Positions 12,501 to 27,500 of a stretch of DNA of 64,000 bases are shown here, one piece after another. The position numbers and the translations under genes were made by a program. Under the pieces are notes generated by a model, which was not told the origin of the DNA, did not search any database, and saw only the letters and a program-made list of their open reading frames with translations. This DNA comes from Sipunculus nudus. Its lineage: Eukaryota; Annelida; Sipuncula; Golfingiida; Sipunculidae. Positions within the stretch are counted from its first letter, which is position 1; each line of letters begins with the position of its first letter. Where the stretch lies: assembly GCA_026874595.1 (NCBI GenBank), contig CM049315.1, positions 15,316,164-15,380,163 of the forward strand, given 5' to 3'.

Positions 12501-15500
12501 AATGGGGATCCACAGTAGACGCTTCCGTCCCGCCTGTTGTGCTGGCTTCAACTGTTGAAGATGTTGTGGCTCTTGTTGTTGACTGTAAACTTCCTGCTTT
12601 CACAGTGGCCCCTTTCGTAAATTTCAATGTTGTTTCTGACGAGGTCCTAGCGCTAATACCGGATGGGAACTGAGATCCAGTTGTATGAAGCTGAGCACTC
12701 TCACCACTACTACCTGTACTTACGAGGGAGTCCGTGCGTGAAGCAGAAATGGATACAGTTGTTCCTCCTGTTATGGAATCAGACTTTGTTGTGCCATCAT
12801 TTGCTGACGTTGATCTATCAACAGAGGTTAGGTCAACATCTGTAGTCAGTGAACTGCCTGTTTTGGCTGTGGCCCCTGTCGTATATTTTACCGTCGTTCC
12901 GGAAGATGTACTACCAGCAATACTGGAACGGGACTGAGATCCAGTCCCCGTAATCACTGATACCGTTGCTGGTAGCCGGTAAGCACTCTCACTACTTCTA
13001 CCTGTACTGATTGGTGAATCCATTGGTGAAGCAGAAAAAGGTCCAGTTGTTTCTCCGGTTATGGAATCATACCTTTTTGTGCCATCATTAGCTGACGTGG
13101 ATCTATCAACTGAGATTTGGTCAACATCTGTACTCAATGAACTGCCTGTTTTGGCTGTGGACCCTGTCGTATATTTTACTGTTGTTACGGTAGATGTACT
13201 TCCAGGACTGGCTGGGGAGTGAGATCCTGTCCCTGTAATCAATAATACCGTTGTTGGTAGCCGGGAAGCACTCTCACTACTTCTTCCTGTACTGATTGGT
13301 GAATCCATTGGTGAAGCAGAAAAGGGTCCAGTTGTTTCTCCGGTTATGGAATCAAACCTTATTGTGCCATCATTAGCTGACGTGGATCTATCAACTGAGG
13401 TTTGGTCAACATCTGTACTCAATGAACTGCCTGTTTTGGCAGTGGCCCCTGTCGCATATTTCACCGTCGTTCCGGAAGATGTTTTTCCAAGAATACTGGC
13501 TGGGGAGTGAGATCCTGTCCCCGTAATCAATGATACTGTTGTCTCTCCAGTTCCTGACTCAACATTTCTTGTCTCACCATCAGGTGACGGGGTTGTAGTA
13601 CTAGAAGTTGGGTAGGCATCCGTACTCTTGGATTCATACTGCAACATATTTGCTGAATCGGGATCTACGGCAGATCCATCTATAATGCCAGTCGCACTGG
13701 CTTCCAGTGCTAAAGATGTTGTTCTTGTTCCTACTGGCTGTAAACTACCGGTTTCGACTGTGGCTTCTGTCGTGTATTTCAGCGTCGTTTCTGTAGAGGC
13801 ATTATCTGAAATTCTGGGTTGGGACTTAGATCCAGTCCCTGTAATCAGTGATCCAATTGTTTCCACCTGAGCACCCGCACTACTTCTTCCTGTACTAGCT
13901 GGCGAGTCCATTGGTGACGTAGAAATGGTTACGGTTGTTCTTACAGTTATAGAATCAAAATTTGTTGTGCCCTTATTAGATGACGTGGATCTATCAATAG
14001 ATGTTTGGCCAGCGTCCGTTGTCGAACTTGTGGTGACCGTTATCGGCTTTAAACTTCCTGTTTGACCAGATGATGCTATATGATCCTTCACAGTCGTGTG
14101 TGCAGATACACTACCAATACTGATGGACGCACCCTCTGTTCCTGTTACCGTAAAACCTGACCCAGTTATTGCCTCCTTAGATGTAATGTCACCACCTGTT
14201 CCTGTGTCGCCTACCGAAAGGACATATGAAGCAGAAGCAGATACTGATGTAACACTGGTTGTGGAATCGAGAGTACCTGTGCCTTGGGCGTCTGATGTGC
14301 CAGTGGCAAAAGTTGATGATGGATCTGTACTCATGGATTCATAATGTAGTGCATTTGATAAATGAGGATCGACCGTTGACCCTTCTGTAACACTGGCTTC
14401 CGCACTCGTGGTGACTGTGATTGGCAGTAAACTTCCTGTTTCATCTGTTGATGAAGTAGGAATTTTCACAGTCGTTATACCAGAAGTATCACTAGCACTA
14501 CTGGACGTAGACTCTGTTCCTGTCATCGTAAGCTCAGATCCTGTTATTCCCTCCTGCGAAGTAAGGCCAGCACTAGATCCAGTATTGCTTGGCGAATAGA
14601 CTGTAGAAGGGGAATTGGATCCTGTTGTAAACCTGGTTGATGAATCCAGAGTGGTTTTACCATCGATGGATGACGTGCCAGCGGTAGAAGATAAAGCAGG
14701 GTCTATACTATTGGATTCAGAATGTAGTATATCTGCTGACGAGGTAGGAATTTTCACAGTCGTTATTCCTGAGGTACCGCCATCACTACTGGACGTAGAC
14801 TCTGTTCCTGTCATCGTAAGCTCAGATCCTCTTATTCCCTCCTGAGATGTAACGCCAGCACTAGATCCAGTAATGCTTGGCGAATGGACTGTAGAAGGGG
14901 CATCGGATCCTGTTGTAAACCTGGTTGTTGAATCCAGAGTGGTTTTACCATTAATAGATGACGTGCCAGCGGCAGAAGTTAAAGCAGGGTCTGTACTCAT
15001 GGATTCATAATGTAGTATATTTGCTAAATGGGGATCGACCGTTGACCCTTCTGTAACACCGGCTTGCGGACTCGTGGTAATTGTGATTGGCAGTAAACTT
15101 CCTGTTTCATCTGCTGACGAGGTAGGAATTTTCACAGTCGTTATTCCTGAGGTACCGCCATCACTACTGGACGTAGACTCTGTTCCTGTCATCGTAAGCT
15201 CAGATCCTCTTATTCCCTCCTGAGATGTAACGCCAGCACTAGATCCAGTAATGCTTGGCGAATGGACTGTAGAAGGGGCATCGGATCCTGTTGTAAACCT
15301 GGTTGTTGAATCCAGAGTGGTTTTACCATTAATAGATGACGTGCCAGCGGCAGAAGTTAAAGCAGGGTCTGTACTCATGGATTCATAATGTAGTATATTT
15401 GCTAAATGGGGATCGACCGTTGACCCTTCTGTAACACCGGCTTGCGGACTCGTGGTAATTGTGATTGGCAGTAAACTTCCTGTTTCATCTGCTGACGAGG

Positions 15501-18500
15501 TAGGAATTTTCACAGTCGTTATTCCTGAGGTACCGCCATCACTACTGGACGGAGACTCTGTTCCTGTCATCGTAAGCTCAGATCCTGTTATTCCCTCCTG
15601 AGGTGTAACGCCAGCACTAGATCCAGTAATGCTTGCCGAATGGACTGTAGAAAAGGCATTGGATCCTGTTGTAAACCTGGTGGTTGAATCCAGAGTGGTT
15701 TTACCATTAATAGATGAGGTGCCAGCGGCAGAAGTTAAAGCAGGGTCTGTACTCATGGATTCATAATGTAGTATATTTGCTAAATGGGGATCGACCGTTG
15801 ACCCTTCTGTAACACCGGCTTGCGGACTCGTGGTGATTGTGATTGGCAGTAAACTTCCTGTTTCATCTGCTGACGAGGTAGGAATTTTCACAGTCGTTAT
15901 TCCTGAGGTACCGCCATCACTACTGGACGTAGACTCTGTTCCTGTCATCGTAAGCTCAGATCCTGTTATTCCCTCCTGAGATGTAACGCCAGCACCAGAT
16001 ACAGTACTGCTTGGCGAATGGAATGTAGAAGCGCCATCGGATCCTGTTGTAAACCTGGTGGTTGAATCCAGAGTGGTTTTACCGTTAATAGATGACGTGC
16101 CAGCGGTAGAAGTTAAAGCAGGGTCTGTACTCATGGATTCATAATGTAGTATATTTGCTAAATCGGATTCGACCGTTGACCCTTCTGTAACACCGGCTTC
16201 CGGACTCGTGGTGATTGTGATTGGCAGTAAACTTCCTGTTTCATCTGCTGACGAGGTAGGAATTTTCACAGTCGTTATTCCTGAGGTACCGCCATCACTA
16301 CTGGACGTAGACTCTGTTCCTGTCATCGTAAGCTCAGATCCTGTTATTCCCCCCTGAAATGTAACGCCAGCACCAGATACAGAACTGCTTCTCGAATGGA
16401 TTGTAAAAGCGCCATCGGATCCTGTTGTAAACCTGGTTGTTGAATCCAGAGTGGTTTTACCGTTAATAGATGACGTGCCAGGGGCAGAAGTTAAAGCAGG
16501 GTGTGTACTCATGGATTCATAATGTAGTATATTTGCTAAATGGGGATCGACCGTTGACCCTTCTGAAACACCGGCTCGTGGACTCGTGGTAATTGTGATT
16601 GGCAGTAAACTTCCTGTTTCATCTGCTGACGAGGTAGGAATTTTCACAGTCGTTATTCCTGAGGTACCGCCATCACTACTGGACGTAGACTCTGTTCCTG
16701 TCATCGTAAGCTCAGATCCTGTTATTCCCTCCTGAGATGTAACACCAGCACTAGATCCAGTAATGCTTGGAGAATGGATTGTAGAAGGGGCATCGGATCC
16801 TGTTGTAAACCTGGTTGTTGAATCCAGAGTGGTTTTACCATTAATAGATGACGTGCCAGCGGCAGAAGTTAAAGCAGGGTCTGTACTCATGGATTCATAA
16901 TGTAGTATATTTGCTAAATGGGGATCGACCGTTGACCCTTCTGTAACACCGGCTTGCGGACTCGTGGTGATTGTGATTGGCAGTAAACTTCCTGTTTCAT
17001 CTGCTGACGAGGTAGGAATTTTCACAGTCGTTATTCCTGAAGTACCGCCATCACTACTGGACGTAGACTCTGTTCCTGTCATCGTAAGCTCAGATCCTGT
17101 TATTCCCTCCTGAGATGTAACGCCAGGACCAGATCCAGTACTGCTTGGCGAATGGAATGTAGAAGCGCCATCGGATCCTGTTGTAAACCTGGTGGTTGAA
17201 TCCAGAGTGGTTTTACCGTTAATAGATGACGTGCCAGCGGTAGAAGTTAAAGCAGGGTCTGTACTCATGGATTCATAATGTAGTATATTTGCTAAATCGG
17301 ATTCGACCGTTGACCCTTCTGTAACACCGGCTTCCGGACTCGTGGTGATTGTGATTGGCAGTAAACTTCCTGTTTCATCTGCTGACGAGGTAGGAATTTT
17401 CACAGTCGTTATTCCTGAGGTACCGCCATCACTACTGGACGTAGACTCTGTTCCTGTCATCGTAAGCTCAGATCCTGTTATTCCCCCCTGAAATGTAACG
17501 CCAGCACCAGATACAGAACTGCTTCTCGAATGGATTTTAAAAGCGCCATCGGATCCTGTTGTAAACCTGGTTGTTGAATCCAGAGTGGTTTTACCGTTAA
17601 TAGATGACGTGCCAGGGGCAGAAGTTAAAGCAGGGTGTGTACTCATGGATTCATAATGTAGTATATTTGCTAAATGGGGATCGACCGTTGACCCTTCTGA
17701 AACACCGGCTCGTGGACTCGTGGTAATTGTGATTGGCAGTAAACTTCCTGTTTCATCTGCTGACGAGGTAGGAATTTTCACAGTCGTTATTCCTGAGGTA
17801 CCGCCATCACTACTGGACGTAGACTCTGTTCCTGTCATCGTAAGCTCAGATCCTGTTATTCCCTCCTGAGATGTAACACCAGCACTAGATCCAGTAATGC
17901 TTGGAGAATGGATTGTAGAAGGGGCATCGGATCCTGTTGTAAACCTGGTTGTTGAATCCAGAGTGGTTTTACCATTAAAAGATGACGAGCCAGCGGCAAA
18001 AGTTATAGCAGGGTCTGTACTCATGGATTCATTATGTAGTATATTTGCTAAATGGGGATCGACCGTTGACCCTTCTGTTACACCGGCTTGCGGACTCGTG
18101 GTAATTGTGATTGGCAGTAAACTTCCTGTTTTATCTGCTGACGAGGTAGGACTTTTCACAGTCGTTATTCCTGAGGTACCGCCATCACTACTGGACGTAG
18201 ACTCTGTTCCTTTCATCGTAAGTTCAGATCCTGTTATTCCTTCCTGCGATGTAACGCCAGCACTAGATCCAGTACTGCTTGGAGAATTGACTGTAGAAGC
18301 GCCATCGGATCCTGTTGTAAACCTGGTTGTTGAATCCAGAGTGGTTTTACCATTAATAGATGAGGTGCCAGCGGCAGAAGTTAAAGCAGGGTCTGTACTC
18401 ATGGATTCATAATGTAGTATATTTGCTAAATGGGGATCGACCGTTGACCCTTCTGTAACACCTGCTTCCGGACTCGTGGTAATTGTGATTGGCAGTAAAC

Positions 18501-21500
18501 TTCCTGTTTCATCTGCTGACGAGGTAGGAATTTTCACAGTCGTTATTCCTGAGGTACCGCCATCACTACTGGACGTAGAATCTGTTCCTGTCATCGTAAG
18601 TTCAGATCCAGCTATTCCCGCCTGAGATGTTACGCCAGCACCAGATCCAGTACTGCTTGGAGAATTGACTGTAGAAGCGCCATCGGATCCTGTTGTAAAC
18701 CTGGTTGTTGAATCCAGAGTGGTTTTACCATTAATAGATGACGTGCCAGCGGCAGAAGTTATAGCAGGGTCTGTACTCATGGATTCATAATTTAGTATAT
18801 TTGCTAAATGGGGATCGACCGTTGACCCTTCTGTAACACCGGCTTGCGGAATCGTGGTAATTGTGATTGGCAGTAAACTTCCTGTTTCATCTGCTGACGA
18901 GGTAGGAATTTTCACAGTCGTTATTCCTGAGGTACCGCCATCACTACTGGACGTAGACTCTGTTCCTTTCATCGTAAGCTCAGATCCTGTTATTCCTTCC
19001 TGCGATGTAACGCCAGCACTAGATCCAGTACTGCTTGGAGAATTGACTGTAGAAGCGCCATCGGATCCTGTTGTAAACCTGGTTGTTGAATCCAGAGTGG
19101 TTTTACCATTAATAGATGACGTGCCAGCGGCAGAAGTTATAGCAGGGTCTGTACTCATGGATTCATAATTTAGTATATTTGCTAAATGGGGATCGACCGT
19201 TGACCCTTCTGTAACACCGGCTTGCGGAATCGTGGTAATTGTGATTGGCAGTAAACTTCCTGTTTCATCTGCTGACGAGGTAGGACTTTTCACAGTCATT
19301 ATTCCTGAGGTACCGCCATCACTACTGGACGTAGACTCTGTTCCTTTCATCGTAAGCTCAGATCCTGTTATTCCTTCCTGCGATGTAACGCCAGCACTAG
19401 ATCCAGTACTGCTTGGAGAATTGACTGTAGAAGCGCCATCGGATCCTGTTGTAAACCTGGTTGTTGAATCCAGAGTGGTTTTACCATTAATAGATGAGGT
19501 GCCAGCGGCAGAAGTTAAAGCAGGGTCTGTACTCATGGATTCATAATGTAGTATATTTGCTAAATGGGGATCGACCGTTGACCCTTCTGTAACACCGGCT
19601 TCCGGACTCGTGGTAATTGTGATTGGCAGTAAACTTCCAGTTTCATCTGCTGACGAGGTAGGAATTTTCACAGTCGTTATTCCTGAGGTACCGCCATCAC
19701 TACTGGACGTAGAATCTGTTCCTGTCATCGTAAGTTCAGATCCAGTTATTCCCGCCTGAGATGTAACGCCAGCACCAGATCCAGTACTGCTTGGAGAATT
19801 GACTGTAGAAGCGCCATCGGATCCTGTTGTAAACCTGGTTGTTGAATCCAGAGTGGTTTTACCATTAATAGATGACGTGCCAGCGGCAGAAGTTATAGCA
19901 GGGTCTGTACTCATGGATTCATAATTTAGTATATTTGCTAAATGGGGATCGACCGTTGACCCTTCTGTAACACCGGCTTGCGGAATCGTGGTAATTGTGA
20001 TTGGCACTAAACTTCCTGTTTCATCTGCTGACGAGGTAGGACTTTTCACAGTCGTTATTCCTGAGGTACCGCCATCACTACTGGACGTAGACTCTGTTCC
20101 TTTCATCGTAAGCTCATATCCTGTTATTCCTTCCTGCGATGTAACGCCAGCACTAGATCCAGTACTGCTTGGAGAATTGACTGTAGAAGCGCCATCGGAT
20201 CCTGTTGTAAACCTGGTTGTTGAATCAAGAGTGGTTTTACCATTAATAGATGAGGTGCCAGCGGCAGAAGTTAAAGCAGGGTCTGTACTCATGGATTCAT
20301 AATGTAGTATATTTGCTAAATGGGGATCGACCGTTGACCCTTCTGTAACACCTGCTTCCGGACTCGTGGTAATTGTGATTGGCAGTAAACTTCCTGTTTC
20401 ATCTGCTGACGAGGTAGGAATTTTCACAGTCGTTATTCCTGAGGTACCGCCATCACTACTGGACGTAGAATCTGTTCCTGTCATCGTAAGTTCAGATCCA
20501 GTTATTCCCGCCTGAGATGTAACGCCAGCACCAGATCCAGTACTGCTTGTAGAATTGACTGTAGAAGCGCCATCGGATCTTGTTGTAAACCTGGTTGTTG
20601 AATCCAGAGTGGTTTTACCATTAATAGATGACGTGCCAGCGGCAGAAGTTATAGCAGGGTCTGTACTCATGGATTCATAATTTAGTATATTTGCTAAATG
20701 GGGATCGACCGTTGACCCTTCTGTAACACCGGCTTGCGGAATCGTGGTAATTGTGATTGGCAGTAAACTTCCTGTTTCATCTGCTGACGAGGTAGGAATT
20801 TTCACAGTCGTTATTCCTGAGGTACCGCCATCACTACTGGACGTAGACTCTGTTCCTGTCATCGTAAGCTCAGATGCTGTTATTCCCTCCTGAGATGTAA
20901 CGCCAGCACTAGATCCAGTAATGCTTGGCGAATGGAATGTAGAAAAGGCATTGGATCCTGTTGTAAACCTGGTTGTTGAATCCAGAGTGGTTTTACCATT
21001 AGTAGATGACGTGCCAGCGGCAGAAGTTAAAGCAGGGTCTGTACTCATGGATTCATAATGTAGTATATTTGCTAAATGAGGATCGACCGTGGACCCTTCT
21101 GTTACACCGGCTTGCTTACTCGTGGTGATTGTGATTGGCAGTAAACTTCCTGTTTCATCTGCTGAAGAGGTAGGAATTTTCACAGTCGTTATTCCTGAGG
21201 TACCGCCATCACTACTTGACGTAGACTCTGTTCCTGTCCTCGTAAGCTCAGATCCAGTTATTCCCTCCTGAGATGTAACGCCAGGACCAGATCCAGTACT
21301 GCTTGGCGAATGGAATGTAGAAGCGCCATGGGATCCTGTTGTAAACCTGGTTGTTGAATCCAGAGTGGTTTCACCATTAATAGATGACGTGCCAGCGGCA
21401 GAAGTTAAAGCAGGGTCTGTACTCATGGATTCATAATGTAGTATATTTGCTAAATGGGGATCGACCGTTGACCCTTCTGTAACACCGGCTTGCGGACTCG

Positions 21501-24500
21501 TGGTAATTGTGATTGGCAGTAAACTTCCTGTTTCATCTGCTGACGAGGTAGGAATTTTCACAGTCGTTATTCCTGAGGTACCGCCATCACTACTGGACGT
21601 AGACTCTGTTCCTGTCATCGTAAGCTCAGATCCTGTTATTCCCTCCTGAGATGTAACGCCAGCACTAGATCCAGTAATGCTTGGCGAATGGAATGTAGAA
21701 AAGGCATTTGATCCTGTTGTAAACCTGTTTGTTGAATCCAGAGTGGTTTTACCATTAGTAGATGACGTGCCAGCGGCAGAAGTTAAAGCAGGGTCTGTAC
21801 TCATGGATTCATAATGTAGTATATTTCCTAAATGAGGATCGACTGTGGACCCTTCTGTTACACCGGCTTGTGGACTCGTGGTGATTGTGATTGGCAGTAA
21901 ACTTCCTGTTTCATCTGCTGACGAGGTAGGAATTTTCACAGTCGTTATTCCTGAGGTACCGCCATCACTACTGGACGTAGACTCTGTTCCTTTCAACGTG
22001 AGCTCAGATCTAGTTATTCCCTCTTGAGATGTAACGCCAGCACCAGATCCAATACTGCTTGGCGAATGGAATGTAGAAGCGCCATCGGATCCTGTTGTAA
22101 ACCTGGTTGTTGAATCCAGAGTGGTTTTACCGTTAATAAATGACGTGCCAGCGGCAGAAGTTAAAGCAGACTCTGTACTCATGGATTCATAATGTAGTAT
22201 ATTTGCTAAATGGGGGTCGACCGTTGACCCTTCTGTAACACCGGCTTGCGCACTCGTGGTGATTGTGATTGGCAGTAAACTTCCTGTTTCATCTGCTGAC
22301 GAGATAGGACTTTTTACAGTCGTTATTCCTGAGATACCGCCATCACTACTGGACGTAGACTCTGTTCCTGTCATCGTAAGCTCAGATCCTGTTATTCCCT
22401 CCTGAGATGTAACACCAGCACTAGATCCAGTAATGCTTGGCGAATGGATTGTAGAAGGGGCATCGGATCCTGTTGTAAACCTGGTTGTTGAATCCAGAGT
22501 GGTTTTACCATTAAAAGATGACGTGCCAGCGGCAGAAGTTATAGCAGGGTCTGTACTCATGGATTCATAATGTAGTATATTTGCTAAATGGGGATCGACC
22601 GTTGACCCTTCTGTAACACCGGCTTGCGGACTCGTGGTAATTGTGATTGGCAGTAAACTTCCTGTTTCATCTGCTGACGAGGTAGGAATTTTCACAGTCG
22701 TTATTTCTGAGGTACCGCCATCACTACTGGACGTAGACTCTGTTCCTGTCATCGTAAGCTCAGATCCTGTTATTCCCTCCTGAGATGTAACGCCAGCACT
22801 AGATCCAGTAATGCTTGGCGAATGGAATGTAGAAAAGGCATTGGATCCTGTTGTAAACCTGGTTGTTGAATCCAGAGTGGTTTTACCATTAGTAGATGAC
22901 GTGCCAGCGGCAGAAGTTAAAGCAGGGTCTGTACTCATGGATTCATAATGTAGTATATTTGCTAAATGAGGATCGACCGTGGACCCTTCTGTTACACCGG
23001 CTTGCGGACTCGTGGTAATTGTGATTGGCAGTAAACTTCCTGTTTCATCTGCTGACGAGGTAGGAATTTTCACAGTCGTTATTCCTGAGGTACCGCCATC
23101 ACTACTGGACGTAGACTCTGTTCCTGTCCTCGTAAGCTCAGATCTAGTTATTCCCTCCTGAGATGTAACGCCAGCACCAGATCCAATACTGCTTGGCGAA
23201 TGGAATGTAGAAGCGCCATCGGATCCTGTTGTAAACCTGGTTGTTGAATCCAGAGTGGTTTTACCGTTAATAGATGACGTGCCAGCGGCAGAAGTTAAAG
23301 CAGGGTCTGTACTCATGGATTCATAATGTAGTATATTTGCTAAATGGGGATCGACCGTTGACCCTTCTGTAACACCGGCTTCCGGACTCGTGGTGGTTGT
23401 GATTGGCAGTAAACTTCCTGTTTCATCTGCTGACGAGGTAGGAATTTTCACAGTCGTTATTCCTGAGGTACCGCCATCACTACTGGACGTAGAATCTGTT
23501 CCTGTCATCGTAAGTTCAGATCCAGTTATTCCCGCCTGAGATGTTACGCCAGCACCAGATCCAGTACTGCTTGGAGAATTGACTGTAGAAGCGCCATCGG
23601 ATCCTGTTGTAAACCTGGTTGTTGAATCCCGAGTGGTTTTACCATTAATAGATGACGTGCCAGCGGCAGAAGTTATAGCAGGGTCTGTACTCATGGATTC
23701 ATAATTTAGTATATTTGCTAAATGGGGATCGACCGTTGACCCTTCTGTAACACCGGCTTGCGGAATCGTGGTAATTGTGATTGGCAGTAAACTTCCTGTT
23801 TCATCTGCTGACGAGGTAGGAATTTTCACAGTCGTTATTCCTGAGGTACCGCCATCACTACTGGACGTAGACTCTGTTCCTTTCATCGTAAGCTCAGATC
23901 CTGTTATTCCTTCCTGCGATGTAACGCCAGCACTAGATCCAGTACTGCTTGGAGAATTGACTGTAGAAGCGCCATCGGATCCTGTTGTAAACCTGGTTGT
24001 TGAATCCAGAGTGGTTTTACCATTAATAGATGACGTGCCACCGGCAGAAGTTATAGCAGGGTCTGTACTCATGGATTCATAATTTAGTATATTTGCTAAA
24101 TGGGGATCGACCGTTGACCCTTCTGTAACACCGGCTTGCGGAATCGTGGTAATTGTGATTGGCAGTAAACTTCCTGTTTCATCTGCTGACGAGGTAGGAC
24201 TTTTCACAGTCATTATTCCTGAGGTACCGCCATCACTACTGGACGTAGACTCTGTTCCTTTCATCGTAAGCTCAGATCCTGTTATTCCTTCCTGCGATGT
24301 AACGCCAGCACTAGATCCAGTACTGCTTGGAGAATTGACTGTAGAAGCGCCATCGGATCCTGTTGTAAACCTGGTTGTTGAATCCAGAGTGGTTTTACCA
24401 TTAATAGATGAGGTGCCAGCGGCAGAAGTTAAAGCAGGGTCTGTACTCATTGATTCATAATGTAGTATATTTGCTAAATGGGGATCGACCGTTGACCTTT

Positions 24501-27500
24501 CTGTAACACCGGCTTCCGGACTCGTGGTAATTGTGATTGGCAGTAAACTTCCAGTTTCATCTGCTGACGAGGTAGGAATTTGCACAGTCGTTATTCCTGA
24601 GGTACCGCCATCACTACTGGACGTAGAATCTGTTCCTGTCATCGTAAGTTCAGATCCAGTAATTCCCGCCTGAGATGTAACGCCAGCACCAGATCCAGTA
24701 CTGCTTGGAGAATTGACTGTAGAAGCGCCATCGGATCCTGTTGTAAACCTGGTTGTTGAATCCAGAGTGGTTTTACCATTAATAGATGACGTGCCAGCGG
24801 CAGAAGTTATAGCAGGGTCTGTACTCATGGATTCATAATTTAGTATATTTGCTAAATGGGGATCGACCGTTGACCCTTCTGTAACACCGGCTTGCGGAAT
24901 CGTGGTAATTGTGATTGGCAGTAAACTTCCTGTTTCATCTGCTGACGAGGTAGGACTTTTCACAGTCGTTATTCCTGAGGTACCGCCATCACTACTGGAC
25001 GTAGACTCTGTTCCTTTCATCGTAAGCTCAGATCCTGTTATTCCTTCCTGCGATGTAACGCCAGCACTAGATCCAGTACTGCTTGGAGAATTGACTGTAG
25101 AAGCGCCATCGGATCCTGTTGTAAACCTGGTTGTTGAATCCAGAGTGGTTTTACCATTAATAGATGAGGTGCCAGCGGCAGAAGTTAAAGCAGGGTCTGT
25201 ACTCATGGATTCATAATGTAGTATATTTGCTAAATTGGGATCGACCGTTGACCCTTCTGTAACACCTGCTTCCGGACTCGTGGTAATTGTGATTGGCAGT
25301 AAACTTCCTGTTTCATCTGCTGACGAGGTAGGAATTTTCACAGTCGTTATTCCTGAGGTACCGCCATCACTGCTGGACGTAGAATCTGTTCCTGTCATCG
25401 TAAGTTCAGATCCAGTTATTCCCGCCTGAGATGTAACGCCAGCACTAGATCCAGTACTGCTTGTAGAATTGACTGTAGAAGCGCCATCGGATCTTGTTGT
25501 AAACCTGGTTGTTGAATCCAGAGTGGTTTTACCATTAATAGATGACGTGCCAGCGGCAGAAGTTATAGCAGGGTCTGTACTCATGGATTCATAATTTAGT
25601 ATATTTGCTAAATGGGGATCGACCGTTGACCCTTCTGTAACACCGGCTTGCGGAATCGTGGTAATTGTGATTGGCAGTAAACTTCCTGTTTCATCTGCTG
25701 ACGAGGTAGGAATTTTCACAGTCGTTATTCCTGAGGTACCGCGATCACTACTGGACGTAGACTCTGTTCCTGTCATCGTAAGCTCAGATGCTGTTATTCC
25801 CTCCTGAGATGTAACGCCAGCACTAGATCCAGTAATGCTTGGCGAATGGAATGTAGAAAAGGCATTGGATCCTGTTGTAATCCTGGTTGTTGAATCCAGA
25901 GTGGTTTTACCATTAGTAGATGACGTGCCAGCGGCAGAAGTTAAAGCAGGGTCTGTACTCATGGATTCATAATGTAGTATATTTGCTAAATGAGGATCGA
26001 CCGTGGACCCTTCTGTTACACCGGCTTGCTTACTCGTGGTGATTGTGATTGGCAGTAAACTTCCTGTTTCATCTGCTGAAGAGGTAGGAATTTTCACAGT
26101 CGTTATTCCTGAGGTACCGCCATCACTACTTGACGTAGACTCTGTTCCTGTCCTCGTAAGCTCAGATCCAGTTATTCCCTCCTGAGATGTAACGCCAGGA
26201 CCAGATCCAGTACTGCTTGGCGAATGGAATGTAGAAGCGCCATGGAATCCTGTTGTAAACCTGGTTGTTGAATCCAGAGTGGTTTTACCATTAATAGATG
26301 ACGTGCCAGCGGCAGAAGTTAAAGCAGGGTCTGTACTCATGGATTCATAATGTAGTATATTTGCTAAATGGGGATCGACCGTTGACCCTTCTGTAACACC
26401 TGCTTCCGGACTCGTGGTAATTGTGATTGGCAGTAAACTTCCTGTTTCATCTGCTGACGAGGTAGGAATTTTCACAGTCGTTATTCCTGAGGTACCGCCA
26501 TCACTACTGGACGTAGACTCTGTTCCTGTCATCGTAAGCTCAGATCCTCTTATTCCCTCCTGAGATGTAACGCCAGCACTAGATCCAGTAATGCTTGGCG
26601 AATGGAATGTAGAAAAGGCATTTGATCCTGTTGTAAACCTGTTTGTTGAAACCAGAGTGGTTTTACCATTAGTAGATGACGTGCCAGCGGCAGAAGTTAA
26701 AGCAGGGTCTGTACTCATGGATTCATAATGTAGTATATTTGCTAAATGGGGGTCGACCGTTGACCCTTCTGTAACACCGGCTTGCGCACTCGTGGTGATT
26801 GTGATTGGCAGTAAACTTCCTGTTTCATCTGCTGACGAGATAGGACTTTTTACAGTCGTTATTCCTGAGATACCGCCATCACTACTGGACGTAGACACTG
26901 TTCCTGTCATCGTAAGCTCAGATCCTGTTATTCCCTCCTGAGATGTAACACCAGCACTAGATCCAGTAATGCTTGGCGAATGGATTGTAGAAGGGGCATC
27001 GGATCCTGTTGTAAACCTGGTTGTTGAATCCAGAGTGGTTTTACCATTAAAAGATGACGTGCCAGCGGCAGAAGTTATAGCAGGGTCTGTACTCATGGAT
27101 TCATAATGTAGTATATTTCCTAAATGGGGATCGACCGTTGACCTTTCTGTAACACCGGCTTGCGGACTCGTGGTAATTGTGATTGGCAGTAAACTTCCTG
27201 TTTTATCTGCTGACGAGGTAGGAATTTTCACAGTCGTTATTCCTGAGGTACCGCCATCACTACTGGACGTAGACTCTGTTCCTGTCATCGTAAGCTCAGA
27301 TCCTCTTATTCCCTCCTGAGATGTAACGCCAGCACTAGATCCAGTAATGCTTGGCGAATGGAATGTAGAAAAGGCATTGGATCCTGTTGAAAACCTGGTT
27401 GTTGAATCCAGAGTGGTTTTACCATTAGTAGATGACTTGCCAGCGGCAGAAGTTAAAGCAGGGTCTGTACTCATGGATTCATAATGTAGTATATTTGCTA

